A stretch of DNA of 58,352 bases, taken from contig NZ_VDCY01000017.1 of NCBI RefSeq assembly GCF_006517395.1, forward strand, positions 1 to 58,352. The letters are read 5' to 3'. The position numbers and the translations under genes were made by a program. The DNA comes from Terrilactibacillus laevilacticus. GTDB lineage: Bacteria > Bacillota > Bacilli > Bacillales > Sporolactobacillaceae. Of the stretch, positions 32,490 through 41,480 are shown in pieces; position 1 is the first letter of the stretch, and each line of letters starts with the position of its first letter. The notes under the pieces were generated by a model. That model saw only the letters and a list, made by a program, of their open reading frames with translations, ran no database searches and had not been told where the DNA came from.

Positions 32490-33755
32490 TTACAACCATT
32501 GCTCATTCCCATCCTCGTCTTCCAATAACAACACATCGACTAAACTGCCTGCTGAATATCCTTTTGTACCGGCTGGCAAAACGATGAAACTATTAGATTC
32601 TAATAGTGAGGACACCATATTCGACTTGTCTTTTCCAGAAGGTTCCACGTAGATTTTTCCATCACAGAAAGAAACTTTTCCACGTACAAAACGAGTCACT
32701 GGACTTGGTTTTGGAAAATCCTTATGTAAAATAGCTTGTGTTCTTTTTATAAAAGGCTTTAACTGTCCAAGCATCATCTTTATAACAGACCTGGCAAAAA
32801 GTTCAAAGCCAACATAACATGCAGCAGGGTTCCCTGAGAGTCCAATGAGAAGTTTGTTCTGAATCACTGCGGCAGAGGTGATGCTTCCCGGACGCATAGC
32901 TATCTTATTAAATAAAACTTTTGCACCCAGCTCTTCGTAAATTTTTGGCATGTCGTCGTCATCACCGACCGAGATGCCTCCCGTTGTAATAATCACATCA
33001 GTTTCATTTAAGGCACTTCTTATCTTGTCAATCCCGTTGTTAAGCTGATTTCCTATCTGTCCAAAGTTGTATGAATCCGTTCGACACCTTTTGCATTGAG
33101 CAATCAGCATATAAGTGTTACTATTACGAACCTTCCCAAACTGAAGAGGTTCCTCAAGATTGGATAAATTGTTCCCTGCTGCGATGATTCCAATTTTCGG
33201 CTTTCGTGTAACCGAGATGTTTTTGTATCCGAAAGTGGCAAGTGATGCGATAATACCTGGATTTAACACGGTTCCTTTCTTTACGAGTAACTGGTTCTCC
33301 TTAATATCTTCGCCAATTTGGCTGACATTCTCTCCTTTTGATACTGGACGTCTGATTTCTATATACTTTCCCCCTGGTCTCTCTACAACTTTAGCAAGTT
33401 CAGTCATGATGACCGAATCAGCACCATTTGGCAAGGGGGAGCCTGTCATAACTTTTACAGCCTGTCCCTCTTTGATCGTTCCTCTCCACTCGTTCTCCAT
33501 TCCAACCGTTCCAACAATCTTGAGAAAAACAGAGTGACCTTTTCCCGCCTTGCTCGTACTTATTGAAGGAATAGCGTAGCCGTCATATGGTGAACGAGTA
33601 TACGATGGAATCGGATGAGATGCATAGAGATCATTGGCCAGCACCCTTCCGAAACTGTCTTCTAAATAAATCGTTTCGGTTGATAATTGCTTTGACTCAG
33701 CGGCCAATTTCTGAATAGCCTCTTCTATAGGAATGGGTTTACGAACAAGAACCAA
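32490..33755 (-). CDS. moeA: Molybdopterin molybdenumtransferase MoeA (copy 2)
   Basis: Inserts molybdate into adenylylated molybdopterin. 421 residues, the usual length. Visible motifs are SPYDGYAIP near the N-terminus, GSPLPNGADSVI, TTGGISVGDDDDMP in the MogA-like central domain, and GLSGNPAACYVGFELF. TTG start at 33755 with GAGGTG seven bases upstream is preferred over 33779. A second MoeA (37275-38540) is encoded in the same run; the two are clear paralogues. One may be specialised for binding or for a different pterin ligand, but nothing in the sequence decides this. Confidence 0.88.
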   Translation of the reverse strand: MVLVRKPIPIEEAIQKLAAESKQLSTETIYLEDSFGRVLANDLYASHPIPSYTRSPYDGYAIPSISTSKAGKGHSVFLKIVGTVGMENEWRGTIKEGQAVKVMTGSPLPNGADSVIMTELAKVVERPGGKYIEIRRPVSKGENVSQIGEDIKENQLLVKKGTVLNPGIIASLATFGYKNISVTRKPKIGIIAAGNNLSNLEEPLQFGKVRNSNTYMLIAQCKRCRTDSYNFGQIGNQLNNGIDKIRSALNETDVIITTGGISVGDDDDMPKIYEELGAKVLFNKIAMRPGSITSAAVIQNKLLIGLSGNPAACYVGFELFARSVIKMMLGQLKPFIKRTQAILHKDFPKPSPVTRFVRGKVSFCDGKIYVEPSGKDKSNMVSSLLESNSFIVLPAGTKGYSAGSLVDVLLLEDEDGNEQWL

Positions 33756-33857
33756 AATACGACACCTCATTCTACTCATGTTTTGTTATTGTGATTTTAA
33801 AATCCTTAGTTTTAATTACAGGTCCAGTTGATCGTCATAAGTTCATATCGAAGTTGA

Positions 33858-34661
33858 TTATTTTTTATTTAAAATCGTAAAGCCATACTTTTGAAATATT
33901 TGAAGGGCACCCTTTGTCTGTAAAAAGTGAAAAAAGGCTTCGGCTTCCTTTTTATGTTTTGTTGTTTTGATGACCCCAAGGGGATAAATAATAGCATCAT
34001 GTGATTTAGCAGGTGCCGATTTGACTATTTTCACTTTATCCGATTGCATGGCATCTGTTTTATAAACCAAACCCGCATCCACATTATTTGTTTCTACATA
34101 AGTTAAAACTTGACGTACATCTTTAGCATACACAATTTTACTTTTCATTCTGCTCCACAGTTCTAGTGACGTTAATGTTTGTTTGGCGTAAGTTCCTGCA
34201 GGTACAGAGTCTGGTGTACCGATGGCTAATTGATGAACCTTTGAACTGGTGAGTGCATTAAAATCAAGCAACTTATTAGCAGATTTCCTTGACGTAATCA
34301 GGACTAATTGATTTCCTAACACATTTTTCTTTTTTTTGATCAATCCCTGATCTACTAACTCCCTAAAATTGCCCTCATCTGCAGAAAAAAACAGATCGAC
34401 AGGAGCTCCCTCACGAATTTGTTGTTTCAGCATGCCCGAACCACCAAAATTAAAAATGACTTCCGTGTGGTTTTGTTTTTTATCATATTGTTTCTGAATC
34501 GTTCGTAAAGCATCTTGGAGACTGGCTGCGGCTGATAGTGTAATAGTCACCTTTTTATGAACATTGTCTCCATCTTGACGTTTAGCGAAACTTGCCGAAC
34601 AACCTGATGATATAATAAGTATGAAACAAATAAATAGGTAACCGCAATATCGTACTCCCAC
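33858..34661 (-). CDS. modA: Molybdate ABC transporter substrate-binding lipoprotein ModA
   Basis: Extracellular molybdate-binding protein, 267 residues. The N-terminus has a lipoprotein signal with lipobox ISSGC (cysteine about residue 21), so it is tethered to the outer face of the membrane. The mature protein shows ModA landmarks: SAAASLQDALRTIQKQY, NFGGSGMLKQQIREGAPVDLF, GTPDSVPAGTYAKQTL and VETNVDAGLVYKTDA-type segments. GTG start. The permease modB lies five genes upstream, and no modC ATPase gene is present in the window. Confidence 0.93.
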   Translation of the reverse strand: MGVRYCGYLFICFILIISSGCSASFAKRQDGDNVHKKVTITLSAAASLQDALRTIQKQYDKKQNHTEVIFNFGGSGMLKQQIREGAPVDLFFSADEGNFRELVDQGLIKKKKNVLGNQLVLITSRKSANKLLDFNALTSSKVHQLAIGTPDSVPAGTYAKQTLTSLELWSRMKSKIVYAKDVRQVLTYVETNNVDAGLVYKTDAMQSDKVKIVKSAPAKSHDAIIYPLGVIKTTKHKKEAEAFFHFLQTKGALQIFQKYGFTILNKK

Positions 34662-34742
34662 GTTTCCCCTTCTTTCGAATCTTAAATAGTTTGCTATTTG
34701 ATTTCAAATCAGGCGGTCGTTAAATGATGACCTGAAAGATTA

Positions 34743-35231
34743 TCATTCGCTTTTCCTTTTATAAGTACCACTTTTACCACCTGTTTTTTCTAATAAATAA
34801 GTTGGTCCGATCGTCATATTGCGATCAATCGCTTTACACATATCATAAATGGTCAGTGCACAGACAGAAGCTGCAGTTAAAGCTTCCATTTCCACACCCG
34901 TGCTTCCCTTTGTCTTTACTACAGAGTAAATCATCAATTCATAACGATCCGTATCTACTTTCCATTGAAACGTGATATTAATTCCAGTTAACGGTAATGG
35001 ATGACACATTGGGATGATATCTGATGTTTTTTTAGCCGCCATAATGCCGGCTATTTGAGCAACAGATAGCACATCCCCTTTTTTAACTTGACCATAAGTC
35101 ATCTTTTTGTAAACTTCTTCCGAAACTAAAATACTCGACTGAGCTTGTGCAATTCTTGCGGTCTCTTTTTTTTCTGATACATCAACCATCCGCGCATGCC
35201 CTTGTTCATTAAAATGGGTAAATTCACTCAC
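34743..35231 (-). CDS. moaC: Cyclic pyranopterin monophosphate synthase MoaC
   Basis: Works after MoaA to form cyclic pyranopterin monophosphate, the first stable Moco intermediate. 162 residues. Motifs [17 protein letters not shown] (with catalytic lysine and the Met-Cys-His-Pro segment) and [23 protein letters not shown] are complete. GTG start at 35231 (MSEFTHFNE) with GGAG ten bases upstream; the frame is open to 35261, where it overlaps moaD. The moaD stop and this ribosome site lie close together, suggesting coupling. Confidence 0.93.
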   Translation of the reverse strand: MSEFTHFNEQGHARMVDVSEKKETARIAQAQSSILVSEEVYKKMTYGQVKKGDVLSVAQIAGIMAAKKTSDIIPMCHPLPLTGINITFQWKVDTDRYELMIYSVVKTKGSTGVEMEALTAASVCALTIYDMCKAIDRNMTIGPTYLLEKTGGKSGTYKRKSE

Positions 35232-35250
35232 TTTGACGGGTCTCCTTTCT

Positions 35251-35481
35251 TTATCCTCCACTCACTGGTGGAATAAGTGCAACGGTATCTCCTTCAGCAA
35301 TGACGTCCGAATCCGTGGCATATTCTTCGTTGATGGCAATCATAACCTCCTGAGTGGATAGTTTATATTGCTTTTCCATCAACTCTTTAAACTCCTTCAC
35401 AGTCATTTGTTTTTTATGTATAGTCAAATTTTCACATCCCACTTGTTCACGAAGATGGGCAAATAACAAAACTTGAATCAT
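35251..35481 (-). CDS. moaD: Molybdopterin synthase small subunit MoaD
   Basis: 76-residue ubiquitin-like sulfur carrier, ending in the required Gly-Gly (PPVSGG), whose C-terminus is adenylated by MoeB and turned into a thiocarboxylate. It lies between moaE and moaC with short spacers. The length is typical. Confidence 0.93.
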   Translation of the reverse strand: MIQVLLFAHLREQVGCENLTIHKKQMTVKEFKELMEKQYKLSTQEVMIAINEEYATDSDVIAEGDTVALIPPVSGG

Positions 35482-35496
35482 TCACGTATCACACCC

Positions 35497-35934
35497 TTAT
35501 TGATGATCTGTATAAGAGATGGTTCCCTCTTGATTGCCAATCCACATATCTCCATCTTCCCAATGTTCTTTTTTCCATATAGGAACCAGCGTTTTTATCC
35601 GTTCAATCGCATAACGATTAGCCTCGTATGCATCAGACCGATGTGGTGAGGATACTGCGATAACGACGGCAATATCCCCTACCTCCAAATGTCCAATTCG
35701 ATGGGCAATAGCCGTCACTGTGTCGGGCCACTTTTTCTCTATTTCTTTACCAATATTAGTAAGCATTCCTCGGGCCATTGGTTCATAGGCTTCGTATTCT
35801 AAATAAAGAGTCTTTTTATCTTGAGTCATCTCTCTAACTGTCCCAATGAACGTGACAATAGCTCCGGCATTCCGGTGCTCCACTTGTTTAATCACTTTTC
35901 CGGTATCTATCGGGCAGCTCACAATGTCGAACAT
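35497..35934 (-). CDS. moaE: Molybdopterin synthase large subunit MoaE
   Basis: Catalytic subunit that, with MoaD thiocarboxylate, builds the dithiolene of molybdopterin. 145 residues. Visible: AGAIVTFIGTVREMT near residue 25, LEYEAYEPMA, HRIGHLEVGDIAVVIAV, and the active-site lysine region ERIKTLVPIWKKEHWEDG. Ribosome site GGAGGAAA. It precedes moaD by 15 bases on the same strand. Confidence 0.94.
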   Translation of the reverse strand: MFDIVSCPIDTGKVIKQVEHRNAGAIVTFIGTVREMTQDKKTLYLEYEAYEPMARGMLTNIGKEIEKKWPDTVTAIAHRIGHLEVGDIAVVIAVSSPHRSDAYEANRYAIERIKTLVPIWKKEHWEDGDMWIGNQEGTISYTDHQ

Positions 35935-35997
35935 TAAGTTTCCTCCTCGCCATATTAAAGATTTTTATAACATAGTATAGGTTGTCCCACGTCACGA

Positions 35998-36507
35998 TTA
36001 TTGTCGATTTAATTCCCAGATAACATGAGCCAGCTCTGGAAGAATTAATTTGTTCATCGCAAGTCGAACCGCTCCACTCGATCCAGGCATGGCAAATATC
36101 ACTTTATTTTGAATGGTTCCTGCAAGTGCACGACTCATTAATGCGGCGCTTCCAATATCTTCTGTGTAACTGAGCATTCGAAATAGTTCCCCAAACCCGA
36201 CGATTTCTTTATCGATCATCGCTTTCACAGCTTCAATGGTTACATCTCTTTTTGTAATCCCTGTTCCACCATTTGTTAAAATAGCTTGCGTCTGTTCATC
36301 TCGACATCCCCAGCGTATCGCTTGTTGAATCGCTTCTTTCTCATCTTTGACAATATGATAAGCTGACACAATAAACCCTTGTTTCTCGATTAAATCGATG
36401 ATCAAGGCTCCACTTTTATCCGTTTCTGTCGTACGCGTATCGGATATCGTGATGACCTGGCACCTTATGCGTTGGTCAGCCTGTCTCTTATGTTCCTGAA
36501 CACTCAT
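35998..36507 (-). CDS. moaB: Molybdopterin adenylyltransferase MogA/MoaB
   Basis: 169-residue member of the MogA/MoaB fold that adenylylates molybdopterin so that MoeA can insert molybdenum. Motifs are ITISDTRTTETDKSG, TNGGTGITKRDVT (the TGGTG nucleotide loop) and FAMPGSSGAVRLAM. Bacillus proteins of this group are usually called MoaB; the activity may be the one that MogA provides in Escherichia coli. It lies between modB and moaE. Confidence 0.88.
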   Translation of the reverse strand: MSVQEHKRQADQRIRCQVITISDTRTTETDKSGALIIDLIEKQGFIVSAYHIVKDEKEAIQQAIRWGCRDEQTQAILTNGGTGITKRDVTIEAVKAMIDKEIVGFGELFRMLSYTEDIGSAALMSRALAGTIQNKVIFAMPGSSGAVRLAMNKLILPELAHVIWELNRQ

Positions 36508-36535
36508 CTATCTCACCACCATTGAAAAATGAAAG

Positions 36536-37195
36536 TTAACGTATTTTTGAGCTGGCTGCTAGTAACAAGAAGGAGATCAACACACTTGCTAACACCCAGC
36601 CCCACATTTTCAACAGATCACCAACGTCATAAGCCGTGTAAACAGCCATGGAAAGTGTCTGTGTTTTCCCGGGAATATTACCTGCGACCATTAGAGTGGC
36701 GCCGAACTCTCCCAGCGCTCGCGTGAAGCTTAAAATAAATCCCGATAGCAGTGTTTTCGAGCATAACGGTAACTCAATTTTTAAAAACGACGTCCATTGA
36801 TTCGCTCCGTCTACCCATGATGCTTCGATGATTTCCTTATCTACCGATAGAAAGCCTGACGTTGCAGTTTGGTACATTAAAGGAAACGCGACGACGGCTG
36901 AAGCCACCACAGCCCCTTGCCAAGTAAATAACAACGTATGAGAAAATAGCCATTCTGTTAACGTGCCGAACACACTATGATGCCCCAATAAAGTAACTAG
37001 CAAAAGGCCAATCACTGTAGGAGGTAACACAAGAGGTAGCATGAGAACTGTCTCTACAACGGTTTTTCCTCTAAATGTTTGATTTACCATTAGTCGAGCG
37101 ATCAACACGCCAGTTATGAAAACGATAATCCCTGCGACCACACTAACTTTAAGGGTAACTCCAACAGGCAGCCAAAAATCTATCAATCCACTCAT
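36536..37195 (-). CDS. modB: Molybdate ABC transporter permease ModB
   Basis: 219-residue inner-membrane permease of the molybdate importer, with five to six helices. The ABC-coupling EAA loop is visible as IEASWVDGANQWTSFLKIELPLC, and GFILSFTRALGEFGATLMVAGN is the ModB/CysT hallmark. It sits in the Moco gene run, away from modA, with no modC beside it; an ATPase encoded elsewhere must energise it. A short MITE-like sequence lies about 50 bases upstream. Confidence 0.92.
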   Translation of the reverse strand: MSGLIDFWLPVGVTLKVSVVAGIIVFITGVLIARLMVNQTFRGKTVVETVLMLPLVLPPTVIGLLLVTLLGHHSVFGTLTEWLFSHTLLFTWQGAVVASAVVAFPLMYQTATSGFLSVDKEIIEASWVDGANQWTSFLKIELPLCSKTLLSGFILSFTRALGEFGATLMVAGNIPGKTQTLSMAVYTAYDVGDLLKMWGWVLASVLISFLLLAASSKIR

Positions 37196-37244
37196 TCCTT
37201 TAGGTATTTCAATTTTTATCTCTTTAGTCTCAACTTTTGAATAA

Positions 37245-37258
37245 GAGGTTGTTCAAAA
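37245..37258. repeat. Possible solo MITE end
   Basis: GAGGTTGTTCAAAA matches the first 14 bases of the MITE family, but nothing further aligns. It may be a relic of an excised or deleted copy between moeA and modB. Confidence 0.4.
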
Positions 37259-37274
37259 TATTCAAACTTATTTC

Positions 37275-38540
37275 TTAACAGGACCATTCACTGTCTTGAC
37301 TTTCTTCACATAATAAGAGCACATCGATTTCCTCACCTCGACTAAATCCCTCTGATCGACCTGGTAATACAGATAGGGCATTCGCTTCAACAAGAGACGA
37401 GATCATATTGGGTTTATCCAGACCCGTGGGGGACGCTATCAGACCATTTCCATTATAGAAAACACGACTCCTAACAAAACGGGTAAATGGATTGGACTGG
37501 AAATCCGCCATTAACTTGGCTCTTGTTTTCTTTAAGTATGGCTTTTTCGAATTTAAGTAGGTTTGAATGACCGGACGTACATAGAGTTCAAACCCTACAT
37601 AACAAGATGAAGGATTACCAGATAAGCCAAACAATAATTTACCGTTGAGTTCTGCAACGGTCGTGACACTCCCTGGGCGCATCGCAATTTTGTTAAATAG
37701 GACCTGGGCACCGAGCTTTCTATAGATTGCCGGCATATAATCAAAATCACCAACGGATACTCCACCCGTTGTAATAAGAAAGTCAAATCGTTCGAGTGCC
37801 TGTGAAATGGATTGATAACATTCTTCAAAGTTATCGGCTAATTTACCTAAATCGTGAGGCTGTCCACCTGCACGCTCAATTTGTGCTTGAAGCATTTGTC
37901 CGTTACTGTTTCGAATCTTACCTGGAACGATCGGCTCATCTATTTCTAAGAGTTCAGTTCCAGTCGTATAGATGCCAATTTCCGTTTTTTTTATCACCTT
38001 TACTTTGGCATAACCGAATGTAGATAGAACAGCTCGAACACCTGGGTTAATATACGTTCCCTTAGTCAAGAGAACCGTCCCTTGTACGACATCTTCACCC
38101 TTATAAGTCATATTTTCGCCTGCTGCAACAGGCCTCGTAATCGAAATAAACGGTTGGCCATTTTTTTCATACTCTTCCGTAGATTCGAACATCACAACCG
38201 CATTGCACTGATCTGGAATCTGAGCACCCGTCATAATGCGTACTGCTTGAAAATCGTTGACTTCTTTAGATCCAATAAAACCAGCCCCAACTTCTTCAAT
38301 CACTTCAAATTCTACAGGATTGTTTTGACTCGCTTTCAGTGAATTCTTTGCTTTTATGGCATAACCATCATAACGAGACCGATGAAAGTGAGGGACATCA
38401 TGATCGGCTACCACATCTTCCCCTAAATATCTGCCATGTGTCTCTTCAAGACAAACAGTTTCTGATGGTCCATTATAGGCATAAGCCATTACCTTTTGAA
38501 CAGCTTCACTCACCGGTATTGGCGTTCTTCTTTCTACCAT
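37275..38540 (-). CDS. moeA: Molybdopterin molybdenumtransferase MoeA (copy 1)
   Basis: 421 residues, same layout as the second MoeA in this window: SRYDGYAIKA, GAQIPDQCNAVVMFE, TTGGVSVGDFDYMPAIYRKLG and GLSGNPSSCYVGFELY. ATG start with GGAAAGGAAAG upstream. It follows moeB by 53 bases. The long stretches shared with the other copy (for example LGAQVLFNKIAMRPGS against LGAKVLFNKIAMRPGS) show gene duplication rather than independent acquisition of distant homologues. Confidence 0.9.
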   Translation of the reverse strand: MVERRTPIPVSEAVQKVMAYAYNGPSETVCLEETHGRYLGEDVVADHDVPHFHRSRYDGYAIKAKNSLKASQNNPVEFEVIEEVGAGFIGSKEVNDFQAVRIMTGAQIPDQCNAVVMFESTEEYEKNGQPFISITRPVAAGENMTYKGEDVVQGTVLLTKGTYINPGVRAVLSTFGYAKVKVIKKTEIGIYTTGTELLEIDEPIVPGKIRNSNGQMLQAQIERAGGQPHDLGKLADNFEECYQSISQALERFDFLITTGGVSVGDFDYMPAIYRKLGAQVLFNKIAMRPGSVTTVAELNGKLLFGLSGNPSSCYVGFELYVRPVIQTYLNSKKPYLKKTRAKLMADFQSNPFTRFVRSRVFYNGNGLIASPTGLDKPNMISSLVEANALSVLPGRSEGFSRGEEIDVLLLCEESQDSEWSC

Positions 38541-38593
38541 ATGCTGTTTCTTTCCTTTCCCAATTGAATATACTTTCCCAGATGGCAGGTCTA

Positions 38594-39619
38594 TTATCCT
38601 AATATTTTCTGATAAACCCGTTTGGCATAAGCCATATCGTTCGTTCCATGTATTAAGGCTCGCCCATCTTTAAAGAGGACCATACGTTCCTTTTCGTAGT
38701 GAATATGAACTAAATAGGGATTCGCCTGCGCTTTATAACCGGCTTTTTTTAATTGAGAAAGGAGATGATTGATATTCAGATCTACAGGTTTTGGCGGTCG
38801 TACCTGAACTGTATCTCTTCCGCATAAAACCATTGTTTTCATTCCACTTGTGTAATCAAGAAAAGGATACGTTCGTTCCTTACCACAGGATAAGCAGTCC
38901 TCTCTTTTTGCTTTCGTCATATCGATACTTTGAAACTGATTGTTCCAAAGATCAAAGGTAACAAATGTTTTTCTGAGAGCAGCCCAATCTTCGACAAGAA
39001 TTTTCATGGCTTCGGCAGACTGATGAGCCGTTACCATTTGGACAACAGGGGCGATAATCCCGCCGGTTTCGCACGTCATACTTTGAAAAGGAATGGCCTT
39101 CCATAAGCAATTCATGCAAGGTGTTTTTCCAGGAATCACCGTAAAACTCATTCCGAAGCTTCCAACACAAGCTCCATAAATCCAAGGGATGGATAATTTT
39201 TGCGAAACATCATTGATGATCCACCGTGTTTCAAAATTATCCGTGGCATCAATCATTAAGTCATGACCCTCAGCCATCACCTCAAGGTTCGAGGCATTCA
39301 CATCTTTGATACAAGCAACAATGGAAACGTCATGATTGATCGCTGTTAGATGTTTCTTGATGGCAATCGCCTTCGGAATCTGATCGTGCGCATCACGTTC
39401 TAGGTAAAGCTGTTGACGCTGAAGATTGCTCCATTCTACATAATCTCGATCCACGATGGTTAAATGCCCCACCCCTGCTCGAGTGAGTAATTCAGCATTA
39501 GCCGTTCCCAAGGCACCCGCACCAATAATTAGCACTTTCTTTTTCTGTATGTTTCTTTGTCCCTTATCTCCAATAGCAGAAAACATGGTCTGTCTGGAAT
39601 ATCGGTCCTTCACTGTCAT
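38594..39619 (-). CDS. moeB: MoeB/ThiF-family adenylyltransferase
   Basis: E1-like enzyme that adenylates the C-terminus of MoaD (or ThiS) before sulfur transfer. 341 residues. ATP site GAGALGTANAELLTRAG, DRDYVEWSNLQRQ, and DATDNFETRWIIND. Structural zinc cysteines are in PCMNCLW and CLSCG. The C-terminal 80 residues are not a full rhodanese domain but a small extension ending in KRVYQKILG. Placement between moaA and moeA favours the MoeB role. Confidence 0.9.
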   Translation of the reverse strand: MTVKDRYSRQTMFSAIGDKGQRNIQKKKVLIIGAGALGTANAELLTRAGVGHLTIVDRDYVEWSNLQRQQLYLERDAHDQIPKAIAIKKHLTAINHDVSIVACIKDVNASNLEVMAEGHDLMIDATDNFETRWIINDVSQKLSIPWIYGACVGSFGMSFTVIPGKTPCMNCLWKAIPFQSMTCETGGIIAPVVQMVTAHQSAEAMKILVEDWAALRKTFVTFDLWNNQFQSIDMTKAKREDCLSCGKERTYPFLDYTSGMKTMVLCGRDTVQVRPPKPVDLNINHLLSQLKKAGYKAQANPYLVHIHYEKERMVLFKDGRALIHGTNDMAYAKRVYQKILG

Positions 39620-39652
39620 CTCACCTTCTCTCCCATATAATCTGATTTCAGG

Positions 39653-40669
39653 TTAACCGCCTATATATGACATCTCTATTTTTTTTCTGCCTTCCTTAGG
39701 GATATTTTTTAACCGTTTTTGCCGTTCTTCAGAGTAACGATCTGTTCTTCTTTCCCATACCTGCTTAACAATCTTTTGTAAGTCACTATCTGTCACACCT
39801 GAACGCAACGGCGTGCGGAGATCTGTGCCTTTTGTTGCAAACAAGCAGGTAAATAACCGGCCTTCAGCTGACAGCCGTGCTCTCGTACAAGAGGAACAAA
39901 ACGTATCAGTAACAGATGAAATTATACCTATTTCTTTTGTCGTTCCTTTGTACATAAAGCGGGAGGCAACCTCCCCTGGATAATTAGGTGCTATAGGCTC
40001 TAATGGTAATTCCTTATTGATCCTGTCTAAAATCTCTTTCTTAGAAATCACTTGACTCTTATTCCATCCGTTGACGTTTCCGACGTCCATATATTCGATA
40101 AACCGTAAAATATGGCTAGTCTCTTTAAAATATTTTGCCATAGGAACAATATCTTGCTCATTGACACCTTTTTGAACGACCATATTGATTTTCACCTTCA
40201 AGCCCGCTTTCTCAGCAGCCTCTATACCAGCAAGTACGGAATTTACTTTCACGCCTTGTCCATTTATTTGTCCAAAACGTTGATTGTCTAGGGAATCAAG
40301 GCTGACCGATACACGATGAAGTCCCGCTTCTTTAAGATTCATGGCATATTTCGGAAGTAAGACGCCATTTGTTGACATTGCAATATCATGAAGACCTTCT
40401 ATTCCATGAAGCACTTGAACCAATTTATGGATATCACGGCGCAGCAAAGGTTCTCCACCTGTAATTCTTACTTTCTGTACACCAAGGTGCACAAAAACCC
40501 TTGTGAGACGCTCTATCTCTTCGAAAGTCAGTAAGTGTGTTTTAGATAAAAATGGATACTCCGGACCAAATATTTCTTTCGGCATACAATATTGGCAACG
40601 AAAATTACAGCGGTCCGTTACCGATATTCTTAAGTCTCTAAGCGGTCGTTTCAATTGATCATCGAGCAT
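39653..40669 (-). CDS. moaA: GTP 3',8-cyclase MoaA
   Basis: Radical SAM enzyme that starts Moco synthesis from GTP. 338 residues. The N-terminal cluster C21-x3-C25-x2-C28 in [13 protein letters not shown] binds SAM. The C-terminal second cluster has [19 protein letters not shown]. Internal motifs [12 protein letters not shown] and [11 protein letters not shown] are typical. The extreme C-terminus ends in GG, as usual for MoaA. Ribosome site AAAGGAG. It lies between the MOSC gene and moeB in one direction. Confidence 0.95.
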   Translation of the reverse strand: MLDDQLKRPLRDLRISVTDRCNFRCQYCMPKEIFGPEYPFLSKTHLLTFEEIERLTRVFVHLGVQKVRITGGEPLLRRDIHKLVQVLHGIEGLHDIAMSTNGVLLPKYAMNLKEAGLHRVSVSLDSLDNQRFGQINGQGVKVNSVLAGIEAAEKAGLKVKINMVVQKGVNEQDIVPMAKYFKETSHILRFIEYMDVGNVNGWNKSQVISKKEILDRINKELPLEPIAPNYPGEVASRFMYKGTTKEIGIISSVTDTFCSSCTRARLSAEGRLFTCLFATKGTDLRTPLRSGVTDSDLQKIVKQVWERRTDRYSEERQKRLKNIPKEGRKKIEMSYIGG

Positions 40670-40735
40670 CTTTTTCTCCTTTCAGCCGTCTATAAATACT
40701 CTTGATTCCATCTTCGTAAATAAGTCGTCGTCCGT

Positions 40736-41443
40736 TTACGAGTTAAGTCGTTCGATGCGCTTATTCATTTTCTTGCGCCATTCGTTCGCTAATTCTTTGA
40801 CTGCTAGTAATCTTTTAATTCCATCAATATCATTTGGGTTATGTAAATAGATTTGATGACTAAAAAGAACAGAACATTGTTTTGGATGCCTCTTGATTAA
40901 CACGATATCCGAATTTTTCCTGATCGTTCCTTCTTTCAGAACACGGGAAAGATAACCGGTAAACCCGGTTTCTACCATTTTTTCGAGAAGATTGGGCACC
41001 CCTGTTCTTTTAGAAATTGTATTGCATGGAATTCGACTTTGCGTGATTTGGATGACGGATTCGCCTATTTGGTAAATATCCCCTATACAAACATCTTCCT
41101 CTAACATATGAGTAACAGTCAGATTTTCTCCAAATGCAGCGGTGGGTAATTGAATACCAAATTCCTGTTGCCAGAAAGAATAATGTTCAAATGGATATAT
41201 ACACACAGCACGATCAGGACCGCCATGATGTTTTAAATCAGCGACACCATCGTCAAGAAAACCGTTTTTTGTTAAAATGGCTTCCTCGACTTTGTTTTTA
41301 CATATTCCTGTCGTCATTTCCTTTCCCTGATTGTCATCCATTATTTTTGGTAACCCAATGGCTAAATTTATTATTTTTCGATGATTGTTCCTCACGTTGT
41401 AAAACATCCTTTTATATATCAAGAATATTTTGGAATTATCCAA
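40736..41443 (-). CDS. MOSC-domain protein, YiiM-like
   Basis: A stand-alone MOSC (Moco sulfurase C-terminal) protein of about 220 residues, with LAIGLPKIM, DLKHHGGPDRAVCIYPFEHY and SRIPCNTISKRTGVPNL, the last holding the conserved cysteine. Relatives such as YiiM and YuaD use molybdenum cofactor to reduce N-hydroxylated compounds. Position between nitrate reductase and moaA fits a Moco-dependent enzyme. The start is uncertain: the frame opens at 41443 with TTG, but family length suggests a start near residues 13-17. Confidence 0.82.
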   Translation of the reverse strand: MDNSKIFLIYKRMFYNVRNNHRKIINLAIGLPKIMDDNQGKEMTTGICKNKVEEAILTKNGFLDDGVADLKHHGGPDRAVCIYPFEHYSFWQQEFGIQLPTAAFGENLTVTHMLEEDVCIGDIYQIGESVIQITQSRIPCNTISKRTGVPNLLEKMVETGFTGYLSRVLKEGTIRKNSDIVLIKRHPKQCSVLFSHQIYLHNPNDIDGIKRLLAVKELANEWRKKMNKRIERLNS

Positions 41444-41480
41444 CCAATAATTTAATCATAACTTTTATCTTTTCAATTAT

